DNA of 64,000 nt from Agrobacterium vitis (GTDB lineage: Bacteria; Pseudomonadota; Alphaproteobacteria; Rhizobiales; Rhizobiaceae), in assembly GCF_013337045.2 (NCBI RefSeq), contig NZ_CP118259.1, positions 3,427,001-3,491,000 on the forward strand, read 5' to 3'. Below, one piece after another: positions 46,466 through 56,829 of the stretch (position 1 is its first letter; every line of letters begins with the position of its first letter). A program made the translations under genes and the position numbers. The notes under the pieces were generated by a model. The model worked only from the letters and a program-made list of their open reading frames with translations. It made no database searches and was not told the DNA's origin.

Positions 46466-47506
46466 ATGGTTGAAGTCAAGTCACACGAATTCGATGGCTT
46501 TCTGCAAAAATCAGTTCGTCACTACAAGATGTTCCTGGTCTACGGCCCGGATGTCGGACTTGTGGCGGAACGCGCGGCAACGATTGCCAAATCGACTGGC
46601 GTTGTGCTGGACGATCCCTTCTCGGTCATTCGGCTGGACAGCAGCGACCTGCAGAGCGATCCGGGAAAACTATTGGACGAAATGAATGCCCTCGGCCTCT
46701 TCGGCGGCGACCGGCTTGTCTGGATCAGAGGTGTCGCCAATGAAAAAAGCGTGGTGGATGGGCTACAAATTCTTGCCAAGGACCCACCAGACTCCAGTTG
46801 TCTGATCTTGGAGGCTGGGGATCTCAAAAAGGGATCAGCGACCCGCAAAATAGCCGAACCGGCCCGCAATATCGCGGTTATTCCCTGCTATCAGGACGAT
46901 GCACGGGCCATCAATGCCTTGATTGACGCGGAATTCAGCACCGCTGGAAAGAGATTGACGCCTGCGGCTCGTTCGCTGCTCAGCGAGAGCCTGGGAGGCG
47001 ACCGCAGGGCCTCTCGTAATGAGATATCCAAGTTGCTGCTCTATTGTCTGCATGACGACCTCGTGGACGAAACTCATGTTGAACAGATTATCGGCGATGC
47101 CAGCGCCGTTTCGACGGATGAGGCGGTAGATGCCGTGCTTGCTGGCAATGCAGACGCCCTGCTGCATGCCATCCAGAAAATCGCCACCTCCAAGACGCCG
47201 ATGTTCCTGGTTCTCCAGGGATGCCTTCGACAGTTTCAGTTGCTGGACATTATGCGAAGTGAGATGGATGAAAAACGGCAACAAGCTACCCAGGTCATGC
47301 AAACACTTGGTCGCCAGATACATTTCAAGCGAAAAGCACTCTTTGAAAAATCTTTAAAGAATTGGCCGTCAGACGCACTTGCAGTCGAGATGCGGCGATT
47401 ACAGGCGGCCATTCTTGCCAGCAGACGTCAGCCATCATTGGAAGACAGCTTGTCGCTCCAAACACTACTGGCGATTACCCTGCAATCGGCGCGGAGAAGC
47501 CGCTAA
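46466..47506 (+). CDS. holA: DNA polymerase III delta subunit
   Basis: 346 residues of the clamp-loader delta subunit (AAA+-like, without Walker function), which opens the sliding clamp. Family blocks are MFLVYGPDVGLVAERA at the N-terminus, LDEMNALGLFGGDRLVWIRG and a C-terminal helical domain with FLVLQGCLRQFQLLDIM. The frame also opens at TTG 46457; ATG 46466 fits the spacing from GGAGAG (46449-46454) better and gives the family N-terminus. Third gene of leuS-lptE-holA, conserved order. Confidence 0.92.
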   Translation: MVEVKSHEFDGFLQKSVRHYKMFLVYGPDVGLVAERAATIAKSTGVVLDDPFSVIRLDSSDLQSDPGKLLDEMNALGLFGGDRLVWIRGVANEKSVVDGLQILAKDPPDSSCLILEAGDLKKGSATRKIAEPARNIAVIPCYQDDARAINALIDAEFSTAGKRLTPAARSLLSESLGGDRRASRNEISKLLLYCLHDDLVDETHVEQIIGDASAVSTDEAVDAVLAGNADALLHAIQKIATSKTPMFLVLQGCLRQFQLLDIMRSEMDEKRQQATQVMQTLGRQIHFKRKALFEKSLKNWPSDALAVEMRRLQAAILASRRQPSLEDSLSLQTLLAITLQSARRSR

Positions 47507-47520
47507 CGACTTCTCCTTTT
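47493..47520 (+). terminator. terminator overlapping the end of holA
   Basis: GGAGAAG (47493-47499) and CTTCTCC (47510-47516) form a perfect 7-bp stem followed by four T. The holA stop TAA (47504-47506) lies inside the ten-base loop, so coding sequence and terminator overlap. Confidence 0.75.
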
Positions 47521-47587
47521 GGCCTTTTAAAGTCGAAACACATCAACGAAGACCGTCCGCAGCTTGCTGCCAAAGCACATGAAAAGT

Positions 47588-48466
47588 TTAGCGCGCCTCG
47601 AGCAACCGGCAAATTTCCTCAAGCTGCTCCAGGGTTTTGTAATTGATTCGCAGCTGGCCACCGCCGCCTTTGTGACTGATCGATACATCCAATCCCAAAC
47701 GATCCGACAGGCTTCTCTCCAATGCGACCGTATCCGAATCTTTTGCGGGCACCACATGTGGCTTTGGCTGGCCTTGGCCCTTGATGTCGTTTTGCGCCAG
47801 ACGTTCAGCATCTCGGACCGACATGCCCTTGGACACGATTTGGCGTGCCAAGCTATTCGGATCTGACGTCGAGACCAAAGCCCGAGCATGACCTGCGGAC
47901 AGAGATCCATCGGCCAGCATATCGCGAACGGGATCAGGAAGCTTCAACAGCCGCAGGCTATTGGCCACGTGGCTGCGGCTCTTGCCGATGATCTCGCCGA
48001 GATCGTTCTGGGTATATCCATGTTCTGCAATCAGTTGCTCATAGCCCATCGCTTCTTCGAGCGGATTGAGATCGGCACGTTGAACGTTTTCGACAATTGC
48101 CAATTCCAGAGCGGTGCGATCATCCACATCGCGAACGATGACGGGAATTTCCACCAGTCCCGCCAACTGGGCTGCACGCCAGCGCCGTTCGCCAGCAATG
48201 ATCTCGTAACGGGCTGTCGCAATCGTTCGTACCACGACTGGCTGCACAATGCCATGTTGGCGAATGGAGCCGGCAAGTTCCTGAAGAACCGTTTCGTCAA
48301 AGTAACGACGAGGATTGCGTGGATTACGAGATACGAACTCAATCGGCACCATCCGGTCGGCAGAGACCAAGGCTCTGCTCTCATCGACAGGAACAGGTTG
48401 ATCCATTTCGCCAATCAAGGCGGCCAAACCACGACCGAGACGCCGTTTCGAAATATCGTCGTTCAT
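47588..48466 (-). CDS. parB: chromosome partitioning protein ParB
   Basis: 292 residues. ParB binds parS sites, spreads as a CTP-dependent clamp and hands the origin to ParA for segregation. Seen: RRLGRGLAALIGE at the N-terminus (ParA-interaction), RNPRNPRRYFDE, the CTP-binding/arginine-rich GERRWRAAQLAGLVEIPVIVRD, the HTH region YTQNDLGEIIGKSRSHVANSLRLLKLP and a C-terminal dimer domain. Start ATG 48466 has AGAGG six bases upstream; the GTG before it is less well spaced. parA lies immediately upstream, and parS sites are present in this window. Confidence 0.97.
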   Translation of the reverse strand: MNDDISKRRLGRGLAALIGEMDQPVPVDESRALVSADRMVPIEFVSRNPRNPRRYFDETVLQELAGSIRQHGIVQPVVVRTIATARYEIIAGERRWRAAQLAGLVEIPVIVRDVDDRTALELAIVENVQRADLNPLEEAMGYEQLIAEHGYTQNDLGEIIGKSRSHVANSLRLLKLPDPVRDMLADGSLSAGHARALVSTSDPNSLARQIVSKGMSVRDAERLAQNDIKGQGQPKPHVVPAKDSDTVALERSLSDRLGLDVSISHKGGGGQLRINYKTLEQLEEICRLLEAR

Positions 48467-48572
48467 CACGAACCTCTTCGTTCACTCTTCACGCTGGAGT
48501 AGGAGTCCACTCATCGCGTCAACACCATTCAAATCGTCAGAACTCACTTCCCATTGGCGAAAGCCCGACGAT

Positions 48573-49367
48573 CTAAGCCGCGCGACGTTGCCGTTCCCTC
48601 TGAATAACTTCTGAGGCCAATTGCAGATAAGCCTGGCTGCCTGCACATTTCAGGTCATAAAGAATAGCCGGCTTGCCATAGGACGGCGCTTCCGAGACAC
48701 GCACATTGCGCGGAATGAGCGTGTGATAAACCTTTTCGCCCAAGTGACTGCGAACGTCTGTCACCACCTGCTGGGCAAGATTGTTCCGCGAATCGAACAT
48801 TGTCAGCACAATACCCTGGATATCCAAGGTGGGATTAACGTTGCGCCTGACCTGACCTATCGTTTCAAGCAATTGGCTAAGACCTTCCAGCGCAAAAAAC
48901 TCACATTGGAGCGGCACCAGAATAGAATGCGCCGCAGCCATGGCGTTCATCGTCAGCAAATTAAAAGACGGCGGGCAATCGACCAGCACATAGGAATAGG
49001 CCAAACCATCTTGCGACTGCAAAGCAGCTTTCAAGCGAAATACCCGATCAGCCTTCTGGGCGATTTCCATCTCAAGCCCCAACAAATCGAGAGTGGAGGG
49101 GACAATCGACAGATTAGGCACCGCGGTATCGATAACCGTTTCGGAAACGCTATGGCTTCCAATCAATAAATCATAGGAGGACAATTTGCGGTCACGGCGG
49201 TCAATTCCCAAACCCGTGCTAGCATTGCCTTGGGGATCAAGATCGACAATCAACACTCGTTCGCCAATCGCAGCCAATGCGGTTGCTAGATTAATGGCGG
49301 TCGTCGTCTTGCCGACACCACCTTTTTGATTGGCAATGGTTATGATCCGGTTCTTCTCGTAGGGCAT
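48573..49367 (-). CDS. parA: chromosome partitioning ATPase ParA
   Basis: 264 residues of the ParA/MinD family: an ATP-dependent DNA-bound ATPase that pulls ParB-parS complexes. The deviant Walker A is KGGVGKTTTAINLA from residue 15; Walker A' LIVDLDPQGNASTGLG and YVLVDCPPSFNLLT follow. Length and motifs are typical of chromosomal Soj. It lies upstream of parB in the same direction and downstream of rsmG, the conserved origin-region operon. Confidence 0.97.
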   Translation of the reverse strand: MPYEKNRIITIANQKGGVGKTTTAINLATALAAIGERVLIVDLDPQGNASTGLGIDRRDRKLSSYDLLIGSHSVSETVIDTAVPNLSIVPSTLDLLGLEMEIAQKADRVFRLKAALQSQDGLAYSYVLVDCPPSFNLLTMNAMAAAHSILVPLQCEFFALEGLSQLLETIGQVRRNVNPTLDIQGIVLTMFDSRNNLAQQVVTDVRSHLGEKVYHTLIPRNVRVSEAPSYGKPAILYDLKCAGSQAYLQLASEVIQRERQRRAA

Positions 49368-49385
49368 GAGGTCACCTGACTGATC

Positions 49386-50036
49386 TTACTTTGATCGTGC
49401 AAGCCCGCTCACTTCCAGGATGACAGAGTCGGCTTCAAGCACGCTAGGATGTATTACCAGATCGAACGTCCATCGGTCACGCGCATTGTTAATTTCAGAC
49501 TGGTAATCCCGACCTTTATGCAGGAGAAAATTAAGTTTCTTGTTTTTTTCGGCCCAAGGGGACGCATAAGAGAAAAGCAGATCGAGATCCGCGAGAGCTC
49601 GAGCCGAAATTGTATCGCAGGCCGACAGACTTTTGTGTGCCTCTTCGATTCGCAAGGGATGAACCCTACCCCTCGCTCCGGTTTCCATCAGAGCTGTGCG
49701 GAGGAAAGCAGCTTTTTTATTATTGCTCTCGACCAAATCGACCCAGCCGTCGCTCATTTCCGACAATAAAATTGCCGTAATGACACCAGGAAATCCACCA
49801 CCGCTTCCCAAGTCAATCCAATGCTGAGGATTCGGGCGGAGTTTAAACAGCTGGGCGCTATCAATGACATGTCGATGCCAGATCTGATCTTTCGTTGAAT
49901 TTGCAACAAGGTTGATGACCTTGGACCACTTGCCAAACAGATCAACGAAATGATCCAGTTTTTCGTATGTTTCACGTGAAACACGTAGGCCGGTAAGCCG
50001 CTGAAAGAGACTCGCGGACATTGCATCAGCCGACAT
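49386..50036 (-). CDS. rsmG: 16S rRNA (guanine527-N7) methyltransferase
   Basis: 216 residues. RsmG (GidB) methylates G527 of 16S rRNA with S-adenosylmethionine. The SAM motif is [20 protein letters not shown], preceded by the family block [31 protein letters not shown] 50036 has AAGGTG eight bases upstream and overlaps the end of mnmG; it begins 5' of the stop of mnmG at 50026. A perfect parS lies in the coding sequence. Confidence 0.95.
   Translation of the reverse strand: MSADAMSASLFQRLTGLRVSRETYEKLDHFVDLFGKWSKVINLVANSTKDQIWHRHVIDSAQLFKLRPNPQHWIDLGSGGGFPGVITAILLSEMSDGWVDLVESNNKKAAFLRTALMETGARGRVHPLRIEEAHKSLSACDTISARALADLDLLFSYASPWAEKNKKLNFLLHKGRDYQSEINNARDRWTFDLVIHPSVLEADSVILEVSGLARSK
49968..49983. 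promoter_or_regulatory. parS site inside rsmG (perfect consensus)
   Basis: TGTTTCACGTGAAACA, a 16-bp perfect palindrome identical to the conserved bacterial parS. It lies in the N-terminal coding part of rsmG, 0.6 kb upstream of parA and about 6.6 kb from the candidate origin. Confidence 0.95.
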
Positions 50037-51900
50037 GTCGCAACACACCTTTGTTCAAGAAAGCAATAAGCAGAGAAATAGCCGCTGGGGTCATGCCCTC
50101 AACTTTGGCAGCCTGGGAAAGGTTCTCAGGACGGATCTTTTCCAATTTTTGTTTCAGCTCATTGGAAAGGCCCGACAACGTCGCATAATCGAAGTCCTTA
50201 GGAATCAGCCTGTCTTCATCTCGTTTGGTTGCGGCAATATCTGCATTCTGTCGATCCATATAGACAGCATAGGTCGCATGAATTTCGACAGCATCCGCAA
50301 CCTTATTATCCAGGGCGCAAAAGTCAGGCCAAATCCGCGAGAGATCGGCAATCGAAATATCGGGATAGGCCAAAAGCTCAAGCCCAGTGCGTCGCCGACC
50401 GTCCTGGTTAACTGGAATGCCAACGGCGGCGGCTTCGTTGGGTGTCAGTTTTCTCGACTCAAGCAAATTAATCGTTTCATCAATCTGATGCTGGTAGTGC
50501 TTAAATCGTTTCTCCTGGTCTGAAGCAATACATCCAAGTTCAATACCAATCGGCGTCAAACGGATATCGGCATTATCAGCCCGAAGCGACAAACGAAACT
50601 CGGCACGGGAGGTAAACATCCTGTAGGGTTCAGTCACACCATGGCTGATCAAATCATCAATCATCACGCCAATATATGATTGGGCCCGGCTGAAATTTAC
50701 CACATCCTGGCCACCCGCGGCGCGCGCGGCATTCAGTCCAGCCACCAGACCTTGTGCCGCAGCCTCTTCATAACCAGTTGTTCCATTGATCTGCCCGGCA
50801 AGATAAAGGCCATTCAACCGCTTCAATTCGAGGCTCGCCGACAACTCACGCGGATCTATGTGGTCATATTCGATTGCGTAAGCACTCTGGAGAATCGTCA
50901 CATTCTCCAAACCCGGCAAGGTTCTCATGAACTCCTTCTGCACAGACTCAGGCAAAGAGGTCGATATACCGTTTGGATAGACTGTGTGGTCATCCAATCC
51001 CTCAGGCTCAAGAAAAACCTGATGGCCATCCCGATCTCCAAATCGGCTGATCTTATCCTCAATCGACGGACAATAGCGTGGACCGACGCCCTCGATCTGC
51101 CCGGAATACATGGCAGAGAGATGAATATTATCTCGAATGATTTTATGGGTTGCGGCGGTGGTTCGGGTGATTCCACATTCGATCTGCGGATTGGTAATGT
51201 GGTCGGTCATGAAAGAGAACGGGACCGGTTGCTCATCAGCCGCCTGCATTTCGAGCTGCGACCAATTGATGGTTCTACCATCCAACCTGGCCGGAGTTCC
51301 GGTTTTCAAACGACCCAGCCTTAGCCCCAACCGTCCCAATGTCGCGCTCAAACCAAGTGACGGGGCTTCCCCCACACGTCCGGCCGGAATTTGTGTCTGT
51401 CCAATATGGATGAGACCGCGCAAAAAAGTACCGGAGGTCAATATCACTGATGCGCTGGACAGGCTTTGCCCGTCTGCCAAAATGACCCCTTTAACGGTGT
51501 CATTTTCGATATCAAGATCGAACACGTCCCCTTCAATGATCTCGAGCTGCGGATGGTTGAAAAGTACATTCTGTACGGCTTGACGATAAAGCTTCCGGTC
51601 AGCCTGGGTTCTCGGCCCTCGCACAGCCGGTCCCTTTTTTCGGTTCAGCAACCGGAACTGAATACCGGAGGCGTCAGCACATCTGCCCATGAGTCCGCCC
51701 AGTGCATCAATCTCCCGGACAAGATGCCCTTTGCCCAAACCGCCAATGGCCGGATTACAAGACATAACACCAATCGTATCGCGTCGATGCGTTACAAGGC
51801 AGGTTTTTGCACCAAGTCGCGCACTCGCATAGGCCGCTTCGCTGCCGGCATGCCCGCCGCCAATCACAATCACATCAAATCGCCGCGGCATCATTTTCAT
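50026..51900 (-). CDS. mnmG: tRNA uridine-34 5-carboxymethylaminomethyl modification enzyme, FAD subunit
   Basis: About 624 residues. MnmG (GidA) with MnmE modifies U34 of tRNAs to cmnm5U. The FAD Rossmann motif is [21 protein letters not shown] at the N-terminus, and [22 protein letters not shown] is the family block with the key cysteine. The start is one of three in-frame ATGs; I use 51900 because GGTGG is five bases upstream. A near-perfect parS lies between it and the stop of mnmE. Second gene of the mnmE-mnmG-rsmG-parA-parB block. Confidence 0.95.
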   Translation of the reverse strand: MKMMPRRFDVIVIGGGHAGSEAAYASARLGAKTCLVTHRRDTIGVMSCNPAIGGLGKGHLVREIDALGGLMGRCADASGIQFRLLNRKKGPAVRGPRTQADRKLYRQAVQNVLFNHPQLEIIEGDVFDLDIENDTVKGVILADGQSLSSASVILTSGTFLRGLIHIGQTQIPAGRVGEAPSLGLSATLGRLGLRLGRLKTGTPARLDGRTINWSQLEMQAADEQPVPFSFMTDHITNPQIECGITRTTAATHKIIRDNIHLSAMYSGQIEGVGPRYCPSIEDKISRFGDRDGHQVFLEPEGLDDHTVYPNGISTSLPESVQKEFMRTLPGLENVTILQSAYAIEYDHIDPRELSASLELKRLNGLYLAGQINGTTGYEEAAAQGLVAGLNAARAAGGQDVVNFSRAQSYIGVMIDDLISHGVTEPYRMFTSRAEFRLSLRADNADIRLTPIGIELGCIASDQEKRFKHYQHQIDETINLLESRKLTPNEAAAVGIPVNQDGRRRTGLELLAYPDISIADLSRIWPDFCALDNKVADAVEIHATYAVYMDRQNADIAATKRDEDRLIPKDFDYATLSGLSNELKQKLEKIRPENLSQAAKVEGMTPAAISLLIAFLNKGVLRHVG

Positions 51901-51912
51901 CTCGACCACCAA

Positions 51913-51928
51913 TGTTTCACGTGAGTCA
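51913..51928. promoter_or_regulatory. parS-like site at the mnmE/mnmG junction (14 of 16)
   Basis: TGTTTCACGTGAGTCA differs from the parS palindrome at two adjacent positions in its right arm. It overlaps the last bases of mnmE and lies 13 bases upstream of the mnmG start. Confidence 0.7.
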
Positions 51929-53236
51929 TTTTCCGACGCAAAATTCCGAAAAGATTTTACCCAAAAGCGTTTCGGTATCGATACGTCCAACTAGACGACC
52001 CAGCGCATCACTTGCCAAACGCAGGAAGTCCGCTCTAATTTCCAAGTTCAGTAGGCTATTTGAAGCTTCATCAATGAAAGAAAGAGCATCTCTCAGGCAT
52101 TCGATATGACGTAAACGACTTGGGATCACTGATTCCGTATGACCAAACCGTTTCCGAATCGAATCGAGAATGACGCTTCGAACCCCGTCCACATCATCAG
52201 GAACGTAAGTCGAAATGACGAGATCTCGATCTATCCCTTCACTTGCTGTCAGAAGATCAACTTTTGTCCCGATGGTGACAACCGGAACCGAAACAATATT
52301 GATTGTCTGGCCTGGAGAGGAAACGTCGTCAAGCAACAAAACGAGATCGGCTTCTTCGACCTTGCGCAATGCCCGCCGTATGCCTTCCTGTTCGATGACC
52401 TCTTCGGTCTCTCGAATACCGGCGGTGTCATACAAGCGAACGACATATCCTTCAAGGTCTATATCACATTGGAGAATGTCCCGCGTCGTCCCGGCATAAT
52501 GGGTCACAATTGCTACGTCCCGACCGGCAAGTGCATTGATGAGGCTCGACTTGCCAGCATTAGGAGGCCCAGCAATCACCACATTAAAACCATCACGAAT
52601 GATTTCACCTCGCCGGTCATCGGCAATAGCCGCGGAAATCTGCGTGCGGAGGTCCCTAACACTATCCCATACTTGATCAGACACCGATCCGGGAATGTCG
52701 CCTTCATCGGCAAAATCCAACTCGGCCTCGATCATTGCCCGGCCATAGATCAATTTTTCACGCCAGCTCTCATAGGTACCGGTTGCGTTACCGCTGGCCT
52801 GGGCGAGAGCTTGCCGCCGCTGCATTTCTGTTTCTGCTGCCAGCAGATCAGCCAGGCCTTCAATTTCGACCAAGTCCAGCTTGCCGTTTTCAAAAGCCCG
52901 TCTCGAAAACTCTCCAGGTTCTGCAAGTCGGCAACCGGAGAATGAGGCCAGTGTCGAAAGCAAGGCGCTCACCACGGCGCGGCTTCCATGCACATGTAGT
53001 TCCCCACAATCCTCACCCGTGAACGAGGAGGGGCCGGAGAAGAAAAGTACCAATCCCCGATCTATCACCAGTCCATCACGGTTCCGAATCGACCGTAACG
53101 TGGCATGGCGAGGCTCAGGAACCACCGTACAGAGTTCCGTTAAAACGGCTTGGACATCCTTACCCGATAACCGAATTACGGCTACACCGCTCGGAAGCGA
53201 TCCGGTTGAGAGGGCAAAAATAGTATCGCCTGCCAT
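51926..53236 (-). CDS. mnmE: tRNA modification GTPase MnmE
   Basis: 436 residues. MnmE (TrmE) is the GTPase partner of MnmG in wobble-uridine modification. The N-terminal folate-binding-type domain begins [21 protein letters not shown]; the G1 motif is [14 protein letters not shown] near 221, G3 is [10 protein letters not shown], and the C-terminus ends FCVGK with the conserved Cys-x-Gly-Lys. GTP hydrolysis activates modification. No strong ribosome site is close to the ATG (AAGGAG is 13 bases away). Downstream is mnmG. Confidence 0.96.
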   Translation of the reverse strand: MAGDTIFALSTGSLPSGVAVIRLSGKDVQAVLTELCTVVPEPRHATLRSIRNRDGLVIDRGLVLFFSGPSSFTGEDCGELHVHGSRAVVSALLSTLASFSGCRLAEPGEFSRRAFENGKLDLVEIEGLADLLAAETEMQRRQALAQASGNATGTYESWREKLIYGRAMIEAELDFADEGDIPGSVSDQVWDSVRDLRTQISAAIADDRRGEIIRDGFNVVIAGPPNAGKSSLINALAGRDVAIVTHYAGTTRDILQCDIDLEGYVVRLYDTAGIRETEEVIEQEGIRRALRKVEEADLVLLLDDVSSPGQTINIVSVPVVTIGTKVDLLTASEGIDRDLVISTYVPDDVDGVRSVILDSIRKRFGHTESVIPSRLRHIECLRDALSFIDEASNSLLNLEIRADFLRLASDALGRLVGRIDTETLLGKIFSEFCVGK

Positions 53237-53325
53237 TGCTTGAACTCACTCCTTAAGCGCGCAGCCTGTCCTGTGCCCGGATGCACGCCAAAACCTTCAT
53301 AATCCACAGTGTGCCTCAAATGCAA

Positions 53326-53351
53326 AACCCCCGACCTTTCGGTCGGAGGTT
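53326..53351 (-). terminator. terminator after rho (minus strand)
   Basis: On the minus strand AACCTCCGACC pairs with GGTCGGGGGTT (one mismatch) around a GAAA loop, followed by TTG. It lies 36 bases beyond the rho stop and ahead of mnmE. Confidence 0.75.
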
Positions 53352-53386
53352 GTAACTATGAATCCAGCTTAAGAACGCGATAGCGA

Positions 53387-54652
53387 TCAGGTATTCATCG
53401 ACTCGAAGAAATCGCCATTGGTCTTGGTCTGTTTCAATTTGTCGATCAGGAATTCGATTGCATCGGTTGTTCCCATTGGGGCGAGAATCCGGCGAAGAAC
53501 AAAGATCTTCTGAAGATCCTGACGCGGCACAAGCAGGTCTTCTTTACGCGTTCCGGATTTCAGAATATCCATGGACGGGAAGATACGCTTGTCGGCAACC
53601 TTGCGGTCAAGCACGATTTCGGAATTGCCAGTGCCCTTGAACTCTTCAAAGATCACTTCGTCCATACGGCTGCCAGTGTCGATCAATGCCGTTGCAATAA
53701 TCGTCAGCGATCCACCTTCTTCGATATTACGGGCGGCACCGAAGAAGCGCTTGGGGCGTTGCAGCGCATTGGCATCCACACCACCCGTCAGGACCTTGCC
53801 GGAAGAGGGAACGACGGTGTTATAGGCGCGGCCAAGGCGAGTAATGGAATCGAGCAGGATGACAACGTCACGACCGTGCTCAACCAGCCGCTTGGCCTTC
53901 TCAATGACCATTTCAGCGACCTGAACGTGGCGCACCGCCGGCTCGTCAAAGGTCGAGGAAACAACTTCGCCCCGAACCGAGCGCTGCATATCCGTCACTT
54001 CTTCAGGACGTTCATCGATCAGAAGAACGATCAGATAGCATTCTGGATGATTTGCGGTAATGGAATGCGCGATATTCTGGAGCAGGACAGTCTTACCGGT
54101 CCGCGGCGGCGCAACAATCAAACCACGCTGGCCTTTGCCCAGTGGTGCAACCAGATCGATGACCCGCGAGGAAAGATCCTTGGAGGTTGGGATCTCCAGT
54201 TCCATCTTGAACCGCTCATTCGGATAGAGCGGCGTCAGGTTATCGAAGTGAACCTTATGGCGGATCTTTTCCGGATCCTCAAAATTGATCGTATTGACTT
54301 TCAGCAGCGCGAAATAACGTTCGCCTTCCTTGGGTCCGCGGATCGGACCTTCAACGGTATCACCGGTTTTCAGCGAGAACCGACGGATCTGCGATGGCGA
54401 AATATAAATGTCGTCCGGGCCCGGGAGATAGTTGGCATTGGCTGAGCGCATGAAACCGAAACCATCCTGCAGGACTTCGACAACGCCTTCACCAATGATC
54501 TCGACATCCTGGCTGGCCAGCATTTTCAAAATGGCAAACATCAATTCCTGTTTGCGCATCGTGCTGGCATTTTCGACCTCAAGCGATTCCGCAAAGGCCA
54601 GCAGATCGGTTGGCGATTTGCTCTTGAGTTCTTGTAGCTTCATTTCAGCCAT
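53387..54652 (-). CDS. rho: transcription termination factor Rho
   Basis: 421 residues, the usual rhizobial length. Rho is the hexameric RNA-dependent ATPase that releases transcripts at Rho-dependent terminators. Seen: the N-terminal [35 protein letters not shown] domain, the RNA-binding cold-shock-like domain with DGFGFMRS, Walker [16 protein letters not shown] near 184, and Walker [16 protein letters not shown]. Start ATG 54652 gives the family N-terminus [12 protein letters not shown]. The hemJ gene ends 196 bases upstream. Confidence 0.98.
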   Translation of the reverse strand: MAEMKLQELKSKSPTDLLAFAESLEVENASTMRKQELMFAILKMLASQDVEIIGEGVVEVLQDGFGFMRSANANYLPGPDDIYISPSQIRRFSLKTGDTVEGPIRGPKEGERYFALLKVNTINFEDPEKIRHKVHFDNLTPLYPNERFKMELEIPTSKDLSSRVIDLVAPLGKGQRGLIVAPPRTGKTVLLQNIAHSITANHPECYLIVLLIDERPEEVTDMQRSVRGEVVSSTFDEPAVRHVQVAEMVIEKAKRLVEHGRDVVILLDSITRLGRAYNTVVPSSGKVLTGGVDANALQRPKRFFGAARNIEEGGSLTIIATALIDTGSRMDEVIFEEFKGTGNSEIVLDRKVADKRIFPSMDILKSGTRKEDLLVPRQDLQKIFVLRRILAPMGTTDAIEFLIDKLKQTKTNGDFFESMNT

Positions 54653-54847
54653 GAAGGGGACCATAATTTAAAACTGTTGGGGAAGGCGTGCGGGGGATAA
54701 ATTCGGTTCTGCCAGCGAAACCGGCGAATACGAGAAATGCATGCCATGAAGAGGGGTAGCGGGAAAATAGCGATTCATAGGGCGCGCCGCAAGAGGCGGC
54801 GGAAATTTCATTCACATTTCGGTCAACTTGTCAGTGGGAACCCCGCT

Positions 54848-55387
54848 TTAGAAGGGTTTTACAATGACCAGAATGACAATCACGATCATCAGGACTGTCG
54901 GAATTTCATTGAAAGCCCGCCAAAATCGCGGGGTTTTCAAATATTCGCCTTTGGCAAAAGACTTTGTGGCCATGCCTAGATATTCGTTAGCGAGGGTGAG
55001 ACAAACAACCGCAGCCAGTTTTGCATGCAGCCATCCACCTTGGAATCCAAAAACCGACCAAGCGAGATAAAGACCCAGAATCCAGGACAGGGCCATGGCA
55101 GGACGCATGATCACATTCATCAGGCGACGCTCCATAACCGCAAATGTCTCGGCCTGAAGCGATCCCTTCGGCGCATCGAAATGGTAGATCAGGAGCCGAG
55201 GCATATAGAGCAGGCCTGCCATCCAGGAGATGATCGCGATGACATGCAGGGCCTTTATCCAGAGATAGGATTGATCAGGGCCAGCCCAAAACAAGGCAAT
55301 CACGATCAGGCAAAAAATTGCAAGGGCCACCAAGGCCCGCAGGCGTGCGGTCTTCCCGGCTGTTTCGCCGCTTTGCCTGCCATTCAT
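54848..55387 (-). CDS. hemJ: protoporphyrinogen IX oxidase HemJ
   Basis: 179 residues with four to five membrane segments. The family is recognised by the block YLWIKALHVIAIISWMAGLLYMPRLLIYH with the conserved histidine and by KTPRFWRAFNEIPTVLMIVIVILVIVKPF at the C-terminus. HemJ oxidises protoporphyrinogen IX to protoporphyrin IX in bacteria without HemY/HemG. The start ATG 55387 lies directly after the hemE stop (TGA at 55391-55389) with AGGGTG upstream, so hemE-hemJ form a translationally coupled heme pair. Confidence 0.93.
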   Translation of the reverse strand: MNGRQSGETAGKTARLRALVALAIFCLIVIALFWAGPDQSYLWIKALHVIAIISWMAGLLYMPRLLIYHFDAPKGSLQAETFAVMERRLMNVIMRPAMALSWILGLYLAWSVFGFQGGWLHAKLAAVVCLTLANEYLGMATKSFAKGEYLKTPRFWRAFNEIPTVLMIVIVILVIVKPF

Positions 55388-55388
55388 C

Positions 55389-56429
55389 TCATTGCACCCT
55401 TTGCCTGACATGCTGTACGAGCTCTCGCACCGTTTCCGGATCGGCTTGCGGGGTGATGCCATGGCCTAGATTGAAGATCAGCGGACCAGTCCCGAGCCGA
55501 TCCAATATCCTGTCTATGCCATCACGCATCGCCTGGCCACCGGCAACCGCCAGCATCGGATCGAGATTACCCTGAACAGGTCCGTCCTTTTGCAACTCGG
55601 CCGCGAAGGACAAAGGCACACTCCAGTCCAGTCCGATTGCGTCAGATCCGGTCTGCCGGCGGTAATCCTTCAGCAGCATACCGGCACCTTTCGCAAAACT
55701 GATGATTTTCGCATCGGGACGGCTGAGGCGCAGTTTATCGATGATCCGTTTGACCGGCTTGACACAAAAATCCGCAAATTCCTCTTCTCCCAACACCCCA
55801 GCCCAGGAATCGAAGATTTGCACGGCATCTGCACCAGCATCGATCTGAGCCTCTAAATATTCGGCAGAAAGATCGGCGAGATAATCCAGAAGCCGTAAGA
55901 AAGCCTGGCGATGACGATAGGCAAACAGGCGGGCTGGGGCCTGGTCCGGGGTGCCGTGGCCGGCAATCATATAGGTTGCGACGGTCCAGGGGGCACCGCA
56001 AAATCCGAGCAAAGTGGTTTCATCCGGCAATGTCTGGCGCAACCTGGACACTGTCTCGATCACCGGGTTCAGATGCGGGAAAACCGATTGGTCGGGTAAA
56101 GCCATAATCTCATCGGCGGTGATCGGCGTCATTTCAGGGCCTTTGCCTTCGGTGAAGGTGACGTTTCGATTCAAGGCATCGGGAATGACGAGAATGTCGG
56201 AAAACAGAATGGCAGCATCGAATGCGTAACGACGGATTGGCTGGAGCGTCACTTCCGTCGCCAGTTCCGGTGAATAACAGAGATCGAGGAAACTTCCGGC
56301 CTGTGCCCGCGTTTGACGATATTCGGGAAGATAACGGCCAGCCTGACGCATCAGCCAGATTGGCGGTGGTGAAAGGCTCTGGCCTTCAAGCACTTTCAGG
56401 ACTTTACGGTTTTCGGCGCTCAAAGTCAT
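55389..56429 (-). CDS. hemE: uroporphyrinogen decarboxylase
   Basis: 346 residues. HemE decarboxylates uroporphyrinogen III to coproporphyrinogen III. Seen: [17 protein letters not shown] near the N-terminus (active-site arginines), [15 protein letters not shown] and [16 protein letters not shown] 56429 gives the family start [12 protein letters not shown]; a TTG nine bases upstream opens the same frame. Purines GAAAGG are very close to the ATG. The upstream region is the candidate replication origin, so hemE lies at the origin in the position known from Caulobacter and Sinorhizobium. Confidence 0.97.
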   Translation of the reverse strand: MTLSAENRKVLKVLEGQSLSPPPIWLMRQAGRYLPEYRQTRAQAGSFLDLCYSPELATEVTLQPIRRYAFDAAILFSDILVIPDALNRNVTFTEGKGPEMTPITADEIMALPDQSVFPHLNPVIETVSRLRQTLPDETTLLGFCGAPWTVATYMIAGHGTPDQAPARLFAYRHRQAFLRLLDYLADLSAEYLEAQIDAGADAVQIFDSWAGVLGEEEFADFCVKPVKRIIDKLRLSRPDAKIISFAKGAGMLLKDYRRQTGSDAIGLDWSVPLSFAAELQKDGPVQGNLDPMLAVAGGQAMRDGIDRILDRLGTGPLIFNLGHGITPQADPETVRELVQHVRQRVQ

Positions 56430-56829
56430 GCCTTTCAAATTATAAAAAGAGAGATTTTTCTTTTTTCTATTTCTAAGAGTCTGTGAGTAGCAAGGGTTAA
56501 AGACAGTGCACAGATTAACGATGTTTTAGGGTGACAACGCATGCGGTGGGGAATGGGTTGCAGGTAATTGGGATAATTGTGCCGTGATTGTGAAAAAAAT
56601 CGATAAAAATCAAATTGATAAAGTTAGATTAACGAATAGAGCGGCCTGTGGATAGAGTGGGGAGATGAGCTGAACAGATAAAAATCAACCACCTTATGCA
56701 CAGGGCCTGTGAAAACGACGCTGAACGGGTTAGTGCTGTGGAAAAACCGGCTGATATCCCCAGGGCGAAAAGCCAGGGGGAAAACGAGGTCGCTTTCTAC
56801 AGGTCTATCAACAGCAGGGTCAGGATAGC
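56430..56829. other. candidate chromosomal replication origin (hemE / PPDK regulator gap)
   Basis: 400 bases without a gene between divergent genes. DnaA-box-like nonamers: TTATGCACA (56694-56702, matches TTATNCACA); TGTGGATAG (56647-56655, 8/9 on the other strand); TGTGGAAAA (56737-56745, 8/9 other strand); TGTGAAAAA (56589-56597, 8/9 other strand). An AT-rich tract spans about 56585-56640. Outside it the window shows a strict strand switch: hemE to parB all minus, PPDK regulator to dnaQ all plus. Alphaproteobacterial origins in Caulobacter and Sinorhizobium are next to hemE. No replication experiment is implied. Confidence 0.8.

Noticed and set aside
54737..54979. 80-codon plus-strand frame in the rho/hemJ gap
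   Set aside because: His/Arg-rich, overlaps hemJ antisense and has no ribosome site; the 195-bp gap most likely holds the rho promoter and leader.
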